Positions 9,485-17,410 of a stretch of DNA of 64,000 nt are shown piece after piece. This stretch comes from JABDBE01 sp963832245. Its GTDB lineage: Bacteria; Acidobacteriota; Terriglobia; Terriglobales; Acidobacteriaceae. The DNA lies in NCBI GenBank assembly GCA_963832245.1, contig CAWHTG010000004.1, positions 2,046,001 to 2,110,000 on the forward strand. Reading direction: 5' to 3'. The position numbers and the translations under genes were made by a program. The stretch's first letter is position 1. Every line of letters begins with the position of its first letter. Under the pieces are notes generated by a model. That model saw only the letters and a program-made list of their open reading frames with translations, ran no database searches and was not told the origin of the DNA.

Positions 9485-10866
9485 TTCTCGGGAAGAGAAG
9501 GAAGTAACCCGTCAGCGTTCGGTTTGCCTACACCCTGATACTCAAATCCCAACTCCGTCATTTTGGCGCCATCCAGAAGATTGCGGCCATCCACGACCAG
9601 AGGCTGCAGCATTAACTCTCGGACGCGTTGCCAATCCAGCGCCTTGAATTCCGGCCACTCGGTGACGATCAGGAGCGCGTCGGCGCGGTCAGCAACGTCG
9701 TAAGCGTCCGCGCAATAATGGATCGAGGGGAACAATGCCTTGGTCTTCTCCATCGCCTGCGGATCGTAAACCTGGATCTGCGCACACTCTTGTTGCAACT
9801 TGCGGATAATTTCTATCGCGGGCGCAAACCGAATGTCGTCCGTGTTGGGCTTAAAGGCGAGTCCCAAGATACCGATGCGCTTGCCTTTCAGTATCCACAG
9901 CGCCTGGCGAACCTTAGCCAGGAAGGAATCGATGCGCCGCTTGTTAATGGATTCGGCGTCTTTCAGCAGGCCCACGTCGACGCCCGCTTTTTCGCCAAGC
10001 CGGATAAACGCTTGAATGTCTTTCGGCAGACAGAATCCTCCGAAGCCGAGGCCGGGGTGAAGAAAATCGTGCCCGATTCGGGGATCTAATCCCATAGCGT
10101 GCAACACCTCCTGCACATCCGCACCCATGTTTTCACAGATGTCCGCGATTAGATTCGCGTAGGAGATTTTGAGTGCAAGAAACGAGTTGCAAGAGTGCTT
10201 GATCAACTCGGCACTGTTGATACTCGTCACGACAAGCGCTGGGGTCCGTTCGGGCGGGCAATTTCCATTGTGGATCGGACACGTTAGGCTGCGCTCGATG
10301 ATTGGCCGGTAAATCTCTCGAAGCTGCGCCTCCGAGCCCTCGTCGTCCACACCAATAACAATGCGGTCGGGGTGCAAGAAGTCAGAAACCGCAGTTCCTT
10401 CCCGGAGGAATTCGGGATTGGAGGCAACGGTAAAACTGTAACGCGAGTTTCGAGAATAAATGGCCAGCGCGCGTTTCAGCTTTTGGCCAGTCTGCATGGG
10501 CACGGTGCTCTTCTCGATCACCAGCTTGGTCTGGCGAGACTCCGCGGCAATCAGGCGGGCACAGTTGTCGATGGCGCTCAGGTCCGCATCACCATCTTCG
10601 AGGGGCGGCGTGCCAACACAAATGAAGATAGCATCACCGAACCGGACGGCCTCTCCCAAGTCGCCGGTAAACTTTAGCTGGCCGTTTTGCGTGTTTCGCG
10701 CAACGATTTCGTCAAGGTGCGGCTCATAGATGGGCAAGGCCCCTTGCTGCAAGGTTTGAATCTTACTCTGATCGTTGTCGGTGCAGGTCACCTCATGGCC
10801 AATTTCGGCGAGACAGGCGCCCGTGACGAGCCCGACGTAACCGCACCCAAGGATTGAAATTTTCAA
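9400..10866 (-). CDS. ugd: UDP-glucose 6-dehydrogenase
   Basis: 488 residues of the UDP-glucose/GDP-mannose dehydrogenase family, making UDP-glucuronate from UDP-glucose with two NAD+. The Rossmann motif G-C-G-Y-V-G is at 7-12, and the catalytic Cys279 sits in G-G-F-C-L-P-K-D. The start is TTG at 10866, supported by a consensus AGGAGG six bases upstream and by the family N-terminus M-K-I-S-I-L-G. The C-terminus carries about 40 residues beyond the usual family end, and this tail lies in the 85-bp overlap with the convergent epimerase gene. It is the last gene of the large minus-strand run, 16 bp after the methyltransferase. Confidence 0.93.
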   Translation of the reverse strand: MKISILGCGYVGLVTGACLAEIGHEVTCTDNDQSKIQTLQQGALPIYEPHLDEIVARNTQNGQLKFTGDLGEAVRFGDAIFICVGTPPLEDGDADLSAIDNCARLIAAESRQTKLVIEKSTVPMQTGQKLKRALAIYSRNSRYSFTVASNPEFLREGTAVSDFLHPDRIVIGVDDEGSEAQLREIYRPIIERSLTCPIHNGNCPPERTPALVVTSINSAELIKHSCNSFLALKISYANLIADICENMGADVQEVLHAMGLDPRIGHDFLHPGLGFGGFCLPKDIQAFIRLGEKAGVDVGLLKDAESINKRRIDSFLAKVRQALWILKGKRIGILGLAFKPNTDDIRFAPAIEIIRKLQQECAQIQVYDPQAMEKTKALFPSIHYCADAYDVADRADALLIVTEWPEFKALDWQRVRELMLQPLVVDGRNLLDGAKMTELGFEYQGVGKPNADGLLPSLPENQVTRLAAVDRYQATNRVRPSSRPVAGL

Positions 10867-10872
10867 GTACTG

Positions 10873-10878
10873 CCTCCT
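10873..10878 (-). promoter_or_regulatory. Ribosome binding site deciding the TTG start of ugd
   Basis: AGGAGG on the minus strand, six bases before TTG at 10866. No ATG of the same frame lies nearby, so this site fixes the start. Confidence 0.8.
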
Positions 10879-10882
10879 GTTA

Positions 10883-11488
10883 TTACACCTTCTCTAATAA
10901 CGCAATAAAATGCAGCTTGCGCCCGAAAAAGCTGCTGAATGGAAATGGGTACAGCGGTAGGTTGTTTTTCCAAGTGGCAATGCGGAGGCCACAAGATGAA
11001 AAATGCCGCTCCCAACGCGTCCTACTTTGGTAGTTATAGGGAAGATATACACCGTGAGGGCGGTTTCCGACCCAGTCCATGAATCGCAAGACTATGTTGT
11101 CGGCGCGGCTCTCGCACAAATGGTCTTTAATCAAGATATAGCTCTTGGTCGCTCTACCGGCCTCCCTCAGCAGACTCTCAGGGTCCAGTGTGTGGTGGAG
11201 GACATCCACAAACATGCAAACATCCACTGACGAATCATCCACGGGAAGGGTCTTACCATCGAAGATTGCGCAGTCGATCAGGCAGTCGGGCCTAGACATG
11301 ACCTCGACGCCTCGAATGGAAACTGCGGGGCTGTTCTGCTGGATCAAGTGCCCAATAACCCCGTTTCCACAGCCGATATCGAGTACCTTGGCATTGTTCG
11401 GAATAAGATCCGCGAGGAGACGCGCGAGGAATCCTGCTCTCCGCCGAAACACCCACCGGTCGTGAAGCGATCCAATTACAGACTTCAC
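10883..11488 (-). CDS. Class I SAM-dependent methyltransferase
   Basis: A 201-residue protein with SAM-binding motif I, V-L-D-I-G-C-G-N-G near residues 35-43, and a later V-D-V-L-H-H-T acidic/histidine block typical of the UbiE/Methyltransf_11 group. It probably methylates a sugar, lipid carrier or small metabolite of the cluster; the substrate cannot be read from sequence. GTG start at 11488 overlaps the stop of the preceding glycosyltransferase gene as GTGA, indicating translational coupling. Confidence 0.8.
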   Translation of the reverse strand: MKSVIGSLHDRWVFRRRAGFLARLLADLIPNNAKVLDIGCGNGVIGHLIQQNSPAVSIRGVEVMSRPDCLIDCAIFDGKTLPVDDSSVDVCMFVDVLHHTLDPESLLREAGRATKSYILIKDHLCESRADNIVLRFMDWVGNRPHGVYLPYNYQSRTRWERHFSSCGLRIATWKNNLPLYPFPFSSFFGRKLHFIALLEKV

Positions 11489-12762
11489 TTGCTTTGCCCT
11501 CCGGTGCTGCTATCAGACGTTGACGATTCCGAACTAGGCCAGCTATCACGGGCCAGACCCAATACACTGAGGAAAAAGCTGGACAGAACTATCTGAAACC
11601 CCAGAATCATGGAAGCGGCGGCGGGTACGACGGTACGCATGGTGTGCATGACTTCCAGAGGCCCAAAACCTCGGGAACCCCAGAATTTGAGTGCGTACAC
11701 GGAGGCGGCAAGCCCACCTACAGTGCACAGACCGCCGACGATTAATCCGATTTCCAGAGTGATGATGCGAAACATTTTGTCCAGTCGGGCATCTCGAGGG
11801 AGCAAGCCTTCGGTTATCGCGAAAACCTTGGTGAAGACCGCGAAGGCAATGGCCTGGAAGCCGATTAGAACCGCAGCCGTCCCGTACAGAAGAGTGTGCA
11901 CATCGAAGGTTACGTTCCCAATAGTTCTCGGGCCAGGCAAGAGCCACAGTACCAGCAGGAGGCCTGCTAGCATCAGCAGCGCGCCGGGGTACAAGAAAAG
12001 CCACCGCGGACTGTAAAGCAGCATGAAGCGCAGGTGCCGCCAGCCATCGCGCCAAGTGCGCAGATGAGGCCGCCGGCTCCGACCGTCTGGTGACAGAGTT
12101 GTGGGTACCTCCGTGATCCGCATCTTAAAGAGGGTTGCCTTGACCACCATTTCACTAGCGAACTCCATTCCCGTTGTCCGCAAACCGCAACGCAGGAAGG
12201 CATCCTTGGTAAAACCTCGCATTCCGCAATGAAAATCTCCACATACTGAACCGAAGAAGAGACGCCCAACCCGCGTCAGCACCGGGTTGCCCAGGTACTT
12301 GTGTAGCGAAGGCATTGCGCCGGGTTTGATGCCCCCTTTGAAACGGTTACCCATCACCAGATCGAAACCCTGTTGCAACTTTTCCAAAAACAACGGCAGA
12401 TGAGCGAAGTCGTAAGAATCATCGGCGTCGCCCATGATTATGTACTTACCCCGCGCTGCCCGGATCCCAGCCATTAGGGCGCTACCATATCCTCTCTCTT
12501 TGACCTCCACCAAGCGGGTTCCCATCCGCGTGGCGATGGCCTGGGAGCCGTCTGTACTGCCATTGTCGGCGACAATGATTTCTCCGTCGATGTGACTTTC
12601 GGAGAGCGCTTGCCGCGCCTTTCTTACACAGACTTCGAGGGTCTCCGCCTCATTCAAACAAGGCAGGACGATGGATAACTCCAACGGCGCTTCCGCACAC
12701 ACGGAGTCCGCAAAATCAGCGGTAACATTAGGTAGTCGTTCTTCAGCCAGTTTGAGACTCAT
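11485..12762 (-). CDS. GT2 glycosyltransferase, polyprenyl-phosphate sugar synthase-like, with C-terminal membrane helices
   Basis: 425 residues. An N-terminal GT-A domain (about 28-260) has S-I-V-L-P-C-L-N-E-A, the D-N-G-S-T-D-G loop and the metal-binding M-G-D-A-D-D-S-Y. The C-terminal third holds about four hydrophobic helices, as in dolichyl/undecaprenyl-phosphate sugar synthases of the DPM1/GtrB type. Expected role: loading a sugar from a nucleotide donor onto a polyprenyl phosphate for use by GT-C enzymes outside the membrane. It follows the SGNH gene by 8 bp and overlaps the methyltransferase by 4 bp. Confidence 0.85.
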   Translation of the reverse strand: MSLKLAEERLPNVTADFADSVCAEAPLELSIVLPCLNEAETLEVCVRKARQALSESHIDGEIIVADNGSTDGSQAIATRMGTRLVEVKERGYGSALMAGIRAARGKYIIMGDADDSYDFAHLPLFLEKLQQGFDLVMGNRFKGGIKPGAMPSLHKYLGNPVLTRVGRLFFGSVCGDFHCGMRGFTKDAFLRCGLRTTGMEFASEMVVKATLFKMRITEVPTTLSPDGRSRRPHLRTWRDGWRHLRFMLLYSPRWLFLYPGALLMLAGLLLVLWLLPGPRTIGNVTFDVHTLLYGTAAVLIGFQAIAFAVFTKVFAITEGLLPRDARLDKMFRIITLEIGLIVGGLCTVGGLAASVYALKFWGSRGFGPLEVMHTMRTVVPAAASMILGFQIVLSSFFLSVLGLARDSWPSSESSTSDSSTGGQSK

Positions 12763-12770
12763 GCGCCGAC

Positions 12771-13961
12771 CTAAAAGGCTACTGTCGCCGTGGAAACACT
12801 TGCTTGCTGAACACTCGCAGAATTACTCCCTATCAAGGCTGCCCAGGCGTCCGGCTGTGCGCGAAGTTTGGCGTACAGGTTCTCGAAAATCATCTCATGA
12901 CCCTTTGCGTTGGGATGAGCATCGAAGGGATTGTTGCGCAGTGACTCGGCATCCGGGACTCGGTTGAATGTATCCAGCAAATCGATGAACGTAATATTAA
13001 GTGAGGCTAGCACGTGCTCGATTCCGGCAAACCGTTGCCTGCTCAGATCGCCGTCCTCCATCGCAGGAACCAGCACGACAAGGAATGTAGCGTGATGATT
13101 CTCTGCGTTGGTTTTCATTGCCGTCAAGATTTCACGTAAGACGGGAATCCGAAACGGAGCCAACTTTCCGTACAGTACGAGGGGATCATCGTTCTTGGAC
13201 ACACCCGCTGTATGCAGGCTGTGCCGCAGGAAGTCATATTTCGGATCGATACCCAAGCGGGTCAGCTCGACCAAGTGGCTATCCCAATTCCTATTGACGG
13301 CCCACTCAGTCAGCGCCAACATGTGCACATCCGCTCCGAAGCGGGGAACCTCTTCTGTAGCAACATCGAGAATCTGAGTGAGCGAGTAGGCCGGTACGGC
13401 AAAGTTCAGGAATTCAAACCGTTCCGATGCACCGTTAGCATGCTCAGCATTCAGACGGTTCTCCAACAGGCTAGCGAAGGTTTGGCTCAGCTGGATTCCC
13501 CAACCTTCCGCTAGAGAATCTCCCAAGAGAGCAACTCGTCGAGTGTTGGGAGGTTTCTGCAGGGACCAATCGGGCCCAACAAATCCGAAACGGTTTGTGG
13601 GTTGGCGGTTTACGCTTCCTTGAACCTGCCACTCGAGGTTTGGCCGGAGATACGAAAGCCGGAAGGTGGGGCTGTGAACACGGTCGTGCGATTGGTTCAT
13701 CCAGCGATAATAATCTTCGTCTTTCAAGAACAGAGGTTTTTGCGAAAAATCGAATAATCGCTCGTAGTATCCGGCGACCCCTGGGTTGTCTATCATCGCG
13801 CGGCTGCGCATCACCGAAACAAGTACGGCCGCAAAGCGGCCGTGAGGATTGGCGTACATGACGACCGCAGCCCTGGTGAGAACCGCCAGGCCGATGAGGG
13901 TCAGACCCGTCAGTACTGCATCGCGCCAAAAGCGATTTTTCTTTGCTAGTTGGTCCATCAT
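12771..13961 (-). CDS. Membrane-anchored SGNH/GDSL-family protein, partner of MBOAT 1
   Basis: 396 residues. One N-terminal transmembrane anchor (about 15-36) is followed by a periplasmic domain with G-D-S-L (nucleophile Ser149) and the terminal D347-A-H349 in F-D-A-H-P-N-A-K-G-H. A block-III Asn is plausible near 224. SGNH proteins paired with MBOAT proteins complete acyl transfer to glycans (DltD, AlgJ/AlgX, PatB). The ATG overlaps the MBOAT stop (ATGA, 13958-13961), so the two are coupled. It is paralogous to the SGNH protein at 23964-25160. A free esterase is the alternative, but the genetic coupling argues for O-acyl transfer. Confidence 0.85.
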   Translation of the reverse strand: MMDQLAKKNRFWRDAVLTGLTLIGLAVLTRAAVVMYANPHGRFAAVLVSVMRSRAMIDNPGVAGYYERLFDFSQKPLFLKDEDYYRWMNQSHDRVHSPTFRLSYLRPNLEWQVQGSVNRQPTNRFGFVGPDWSLQKPPNTRRVALLGDSLAEGWGIQLSQTFASLLENRLNAEHANGASERFEFLNFAVPAYSLTQILDVATEEVPRFGADVHMLALTEWAVNRNWDSHLVELTRLGIDPKYDFLRHSLHTAGVSKNDDPLVLYGKLAPFRIPVLREILTAMKTNAENHHATFLVVLVPAMEDGDLSRQRFAGIEHVLASLNITFIDLLDTFNRVPDAESLRNNPFDAHPNAKGHEMIFENLYAKLRAQPDAWAALIGSNSASVQQASVSTATVAF

Positions 13962-15373
13962 GAACCGCTCCGGATCCAGTGCGTCATTAAGTAAAGGAAA
14001 GCGCCCACACTAGGCGAGGACCACAATGACCACAGCGTAGTGATCACCGTAAAAGTTGCCAGTACCTGCACCGTATGTACTGCGCGCGCGCGCCAGGAGG
14101 AATCAGGCTGCCGGCGCTTGGGGTGACGGGTTTCGTAGAGCACGTTGGCTATGACCAACAGCCCCAGAATTAACCAGAACAACGTGTCAGGCCAGCTTAG
14201 GATGAACTGGCCGCGTATCCAGAAAAACTGGTATGAGTGGAAAGCCCAGGTAACCAAAAATACTGTGGCTGTGGCTACGACCTGGGCGGCGACCTCACCT
14301 TTCTTGCGCATCTTGAAGTAAACCGGGAAATACACGATCTTTACCATAAAATCTTTCCAGTAAATATTGGCGCGCCGCCAGAAATCGGCGAAGCTACTGG
14401 CCAGTAGATAGCGCCGGTTGGTTTCGGGAAGGTCGTAGCCAAAAAGGTGCAGCATACCCACGATCAGATGGAACTTCCCTGACACGTTCAGATAGAGCAA
14501 GAACGTCAGGACCATGGTTGTGATCAGGGCGCCAAAACTGGTGACGCGGTCCGGCAGATAACGATCATTGAAGTAAACGACCAGCCGGTACAGCATCAAT
14601 TGGATGGCGCCACGCGTCATCCAGTGAATTCCCTGTTGCGCGATTTCGTTGATGTTGCGTTGGTAATAGGTCCGGCGCATCATTTGAAAGTCAATAACCG
14701 GGAAGAGCGTGAAGTAGTAATTCGGCAACAGGAAAAAATAACTCAAAAAAGGCAGCAGCCGTGCGGGCTCCCGGCTATGCGCCAGATCATAGGCATAAAT
14801 AATAATGCGAAACATGAAGATAGCGCCAAAAAGCACGTAGAAGTCGTTCGGGATTGGCAAGGCTTTCGCGGCGCAGCCATATGTGAAAGCTACGAATACC
14901 AAGGCCAGCAGCGCGACCCGCCATGAGAACGGAATCTCAGCGCGAAGAATCAGAAAGAACACCAGCCCAACGGCGATGAGCAGCGCGGCTGTCCGCGGCT
15001 CCATCAGCAAGAAAGCGCCGCTAATAGAGGCCATCACCCAAAATGGCTCCTTGAAGCGAAAGGGAAGCCAGTAATGAATGAGGAAGGCCCCGAATGTAAC
15101 CTCCAGCAGGCGGACTAGAAGGCTGGGTTTTTCCGTCAAATGATAAAGACGAAAAACGACGAGGAGAGCCGCGAGTTGTGCCGCCAAGGCCACAAAAGTC
15201 CACACGCGCCGTGTAGCGCGCGACTCGCGCGGGTCACGAACATCGCTCGCAGTCGTTCCGTCCTCAGCGTGAACAACGACCGGGAGCTCAAGCAAAGTCG
15301 CACCTGACACGGCCAGGACAGCACTTCGATTTTGTGGTCGATCTCTCAAAAGCCAACGCTCGAAGATAAACAA
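13958..15373 (-). CDS. MBOAT-family O-acyltransferase 1 (DltB/AlgI-like)
   Basis: Up to 471 residues with about 10-12 hydrophobic helices. The MBOAT signature F-W-R-R-A-N-I-Y-W-K-D-F lies at 331-342, and the invariant catalytic His379 in A-F-H-S-Y-Q-F-F-W. MBOAT proteins move an activated acyl group from an intracellular donor (acyl-CoA or, in DltB, an aminoacyl carrier protein) across the membrane. The gene lies directly downstream of the adenylation enzyme gene and is coupled to its SGNH partner. The start is uncertain: TTG at 15373 gives an N-terminus about 20 residues longer than its paralogue at 25191-26501, and GTG near 15319 is possible. Confidence 0.9.
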   Translation of the reverse strand: MFIFERWLLRDRPQNRSAVLAVSGATLLELPVVVHAEDGTTASDVRDPRESRATRRVWTFVALAAQLAALLVVFRLYHLTEKPSLLVRLLEVTFGAFLIHYWLPFRFKEPFWVMASISGAFLLMEPRTAALLIAVGLVFFLILRAEIPFSWRVALLALVFVAFTYGCAAKALPIPNDFYVLFGAIFMFRIIIYAYDLAHSREPARLLPFLSYFFLLPNYYFTLFPVIDFQMMRRTYYQRNINEIAQQGIHWMTRGAIQLMLYRLVVYFNDRYLPDRVTSFGALITTMVLTFLLYLNVSGKFHLIVGMLHLFGYDLPETNRRYLLASSFADFWRRANIYWKDFMVKIVYFPVYFKMRKKGEVAAQVVATATVFLVTWAFHSYQFFWIRGQFILSWPDTLFWLILGLLVIANVLYETRHPKRRQPDSSWRARAVHTVQVLATFTVITTLWSLWSSPSVGAFLYLMTHWIRSGS

Positions 15374-15459
15374 CTCCAGGGAGTCCTAAATCGCGAAAGG
15401 ACAATAAAAACCGATGGGCGAGTCAGTGCTGCAATCTACGCCGGGTAGAATTCGCTTCG

Positions 15460-17073
15460 CTAGCTCGACTGCAACTGCGATCTCCGATCAGCAGCAGGTA
15501 AAACCGGTGCGGCTGACTGGAGACTTCGAATTAACGATTGGTAATCCACTTTGTTGGTGGATGTTCGGGGAAGGCTGTCGACGAAAACGAAGACGTCTGG
15601 ATTCATATATGAGGGGAGGTGGTCATTGCAGAAGCTTTTCATTTGCACAATCGAAGGACGTGAATTCTCGGCCGCTGCCAGGTAGCTTACGATTCGAACA
15701 CCGGATTCGGCATTTGGCACCGAGACCACGGCCGCTGCCTTTATCGCTGGGTGCCGATACAGGCAACTTTCGATCTCGTCCAGTTCAATGCGGTAGCCAC
15801 GCCGCTTCACCATGCGGTCACGCCTCCCGACATATAGGAATCCGTCGTCACCATTCTGTTCTACAACGTCGCCGGTGTTGTACCAACGAGTTCCGTCGCG
15901 CTCAAGGAATACCTCAGCGGTCTCCTTGGGCCGATTCCAATAGCCCGAAAAAACTGATGGGCCCGAAATATAAAGCAACCCTTCTTCTCCGGGAGTAACC
16001 GGCACCCCATTGGAATCCACCACCAAGGAGGCACAGTGCGAACACGGCCAGCCAATGGGATATGGATTTTTGCGCTCGTCTGGAATAGGGGTTGCAATCC
16101 GCGCAAAAGTGCATACGTTGGTTTCCGTGGGACCGTACAGATTGTAGTACGCCGGTTGGGGCCAATGCCCCGCCAGCCGGCGCAGTTGCTTCACCGGAAA
16201 TACTTCGCCGGCAAAGAGCACCAAGCGCAGCTGGGAATAATTGTGCTGGTTGAGTTGTCCGAATTCCGCAAGCAAGCTGAGAGTGGCGGGGGTCGAATAC
16301 CAAATGGTGAGCTGGCGGTTGGCGATGAAGCGAGCGAGATCTTTTGGATTCTTTCCTAGTTCATCCGGAATCAGATGAACGCTGGCTCCGTGTTTGATGG
16401 GAACGTAAATATCGAGAATCGAGAGATCGAAGTGGAAGGGCGCGTGACTGCTGAAACGATCATTCTCCGAAGGCACAAATACCTCGGAGCACCAGTCGAC
16501 GTAGCTCATCGCATTGCGATGGGTCAGCATTACACCCTTGGGAATGCCCGTGGAGCCGGAGGTGTACAGGATATAAGCCAGGTCGTCGGGCTTCCATGCG
16601 TCGGCGTTGATTGCCAAGGGCGAATGTTGTAGCGCGAAATCCCAAGAGAATATCGACGGTGAGAAGTTGGTGTTCTTGTCTTTATTGAGCCAAATCACCG
16701 TCTCCGCGATGTCTGCCAATTCCGGACGGGACGAATCCAGAAAAAGCGCTCGCACTTGGCAATCCTTCAGGATGGTGCGGATGCGCTCGGCTGGCCCGGT
16801 CCAATCGACTGGAACATACGCTGCGCCCGCCTGCATTATGCCGAACACGGCGGTGAGCGCGGCGGTGCTCTTCGGCAGCACAAGGCCTACCCGGTCTCCG
16901 GGACGCACGCCCTGCTCCGTGAGAAAGCCGGCAATGCGGCTCGCGCGTTCGTTCAACTCCCGGTAGGTCAGCGCGGTTCCGTCAGGATCGATGACGGCGA
17001 CGCGCTCCGGATAACGAGTGGTGCTCGCTTCGAGATAATCAGTTACGTGTACAGCAGGCAAAGACCCTCCCAT
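15460..17073 (-). CDS. Stand-alone adenylation enzyme, L-prolyl-AMP ligase-like
   Basis: 537 residues, the full length of a free NRPS-type adenylation domain. The A3 loop T-S-G-S-T-G is at 171-176, A5 Y-G-P-T-E at 313-317, the Y-N-T-G-D block near 398-402, and the A10 lysine is K508. Aligned by hand to PheA, the specificity positions are D216, L217, L220, Y259, L286, A288, L312, V320, C321, K508, that is D-L-L-Y-L-A-L-V-C-K. From memory this is the signature of L-prolyl-AMP ligases such as PltF and RedM. The enzyme should activate proline with ATP and load it on the carrier protein encoded 11 bp upstream. A DltA-like D-alanine ligase is the main alternative, but the code does not favour it. 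ATG at 17073 has a GAGG upstream. Confidence 0.9.
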   Translation of the reverse strand: MGGSLPAVHVTDYLEASTTRYPERVAVIDPDGTALTYRELNERASRIAGFLTEQGVRPGDRVGLVLPKSTAALTAVFGIMQAGAAYVPVDWTGPAERIRTILKDCQVRALFLDSSRPELADIAETVIWLNKDKNTNFSPSIFSWDFALQHSPLAINADAWKPDDLAYILYTSGSTGIPKGVMLTHRNAMSYVDWCSEVFVPSENDRFSSHAPFHFDLSILDIYVPIKHGASVHLIPDELGKNPKDLARFIANRQLTIWYSTPATLSLLAEFGQLNQHNYSQLRLVLFAGEVFPVKQLRRLAGHWPQPAYYNLYGPTETNVCTFARIATPIPDERKNPYPIGWPCSHCASLVVDSNGVPVTPGEEGLLYISGPSVFSGYWNRPKETAEVFLERDGTRWYNTGDVVEQNGDDGFLYVGRRDRMVKRRGYRIELDEIESCLYRHPAIKAAAVVSVPNAESGVRIVSYLAAAENSRPSIVQMKSFCNDHLPSYMNPDVFVFVDSLPRTSTNKVDYQSLIRSLQSAAPVLPAADRRSQLQSS

Positions 17074-17084
17074 ATCGCTAGGCC

Positions 17085-17339
17085 TCAGGCTAAAGTTTTC
17101 TTGCTCTGGACGAACGCCGCAATGGCTGTGATGCTGTCAAAATTGTCCACTCCGGCTTCGTGAGCCTCCACTTCAATACCGTAGCGTTCCTCGACGAAGC
17201 TGACCACGCGCAAGGTGGAGACGGAATCCAGAATTCCGCTGGTCCGCAACGGCGTATCGTCCTGAAGGTTCGACGGCTTCTCGCCGGGCAAAAACTCAGA
17301 AAGGATGTACTGGCGAATCTCTTCTTTTATGTTATCCAT
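17085..17339 (-). CDS. Stand-alone peptidyl/acyl carrier protein
   Basis: 84 residues, a four-helix carrier. The phosphopantetheine site is Ser39 in G-I-L-D-S-V-S-T-L. The E-E-R-Y-G-I-E-V-E-A-H-E helix resembles carrier proteins of the PltL/RedO and DltC types. It should carry proline and its oxidised pyrrole form as a thioester. It lies between the halogenase-like gene (71 bp upstream) and the adenylation gene (11 bp downstream), with GAGGAG before its ATG. No phosphopantetheinyl transferase is encoded in the window, so a housekeeping one must act. Confidence 0.92.
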   Translation of the reverse strand: MDNIKEEIRQYILSEFLPGEKPSNLQDDTPLRTSGILDSVSTLRVVSFVEERYGIEVEAHEAGVDNFDSITAIAAFVQSKKTLA

Positions 17340-17410
17340 TGCTCCTCAATCTCCTTAGTTGACCCATCGATGCGCGCACTCAGACGCGCATTTGGGTCGC
17401 AGAAATGACG

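Noticed and set aside
15460..17339. Interpretation of the adenylation and carrier genes as a plain dltA/dltC pair
   Set aside because: The specificity residues differ from what I expect for D-alanine, and a dehydrogenase and halogenase-like enzyme accompany them; kept only as an alternative.
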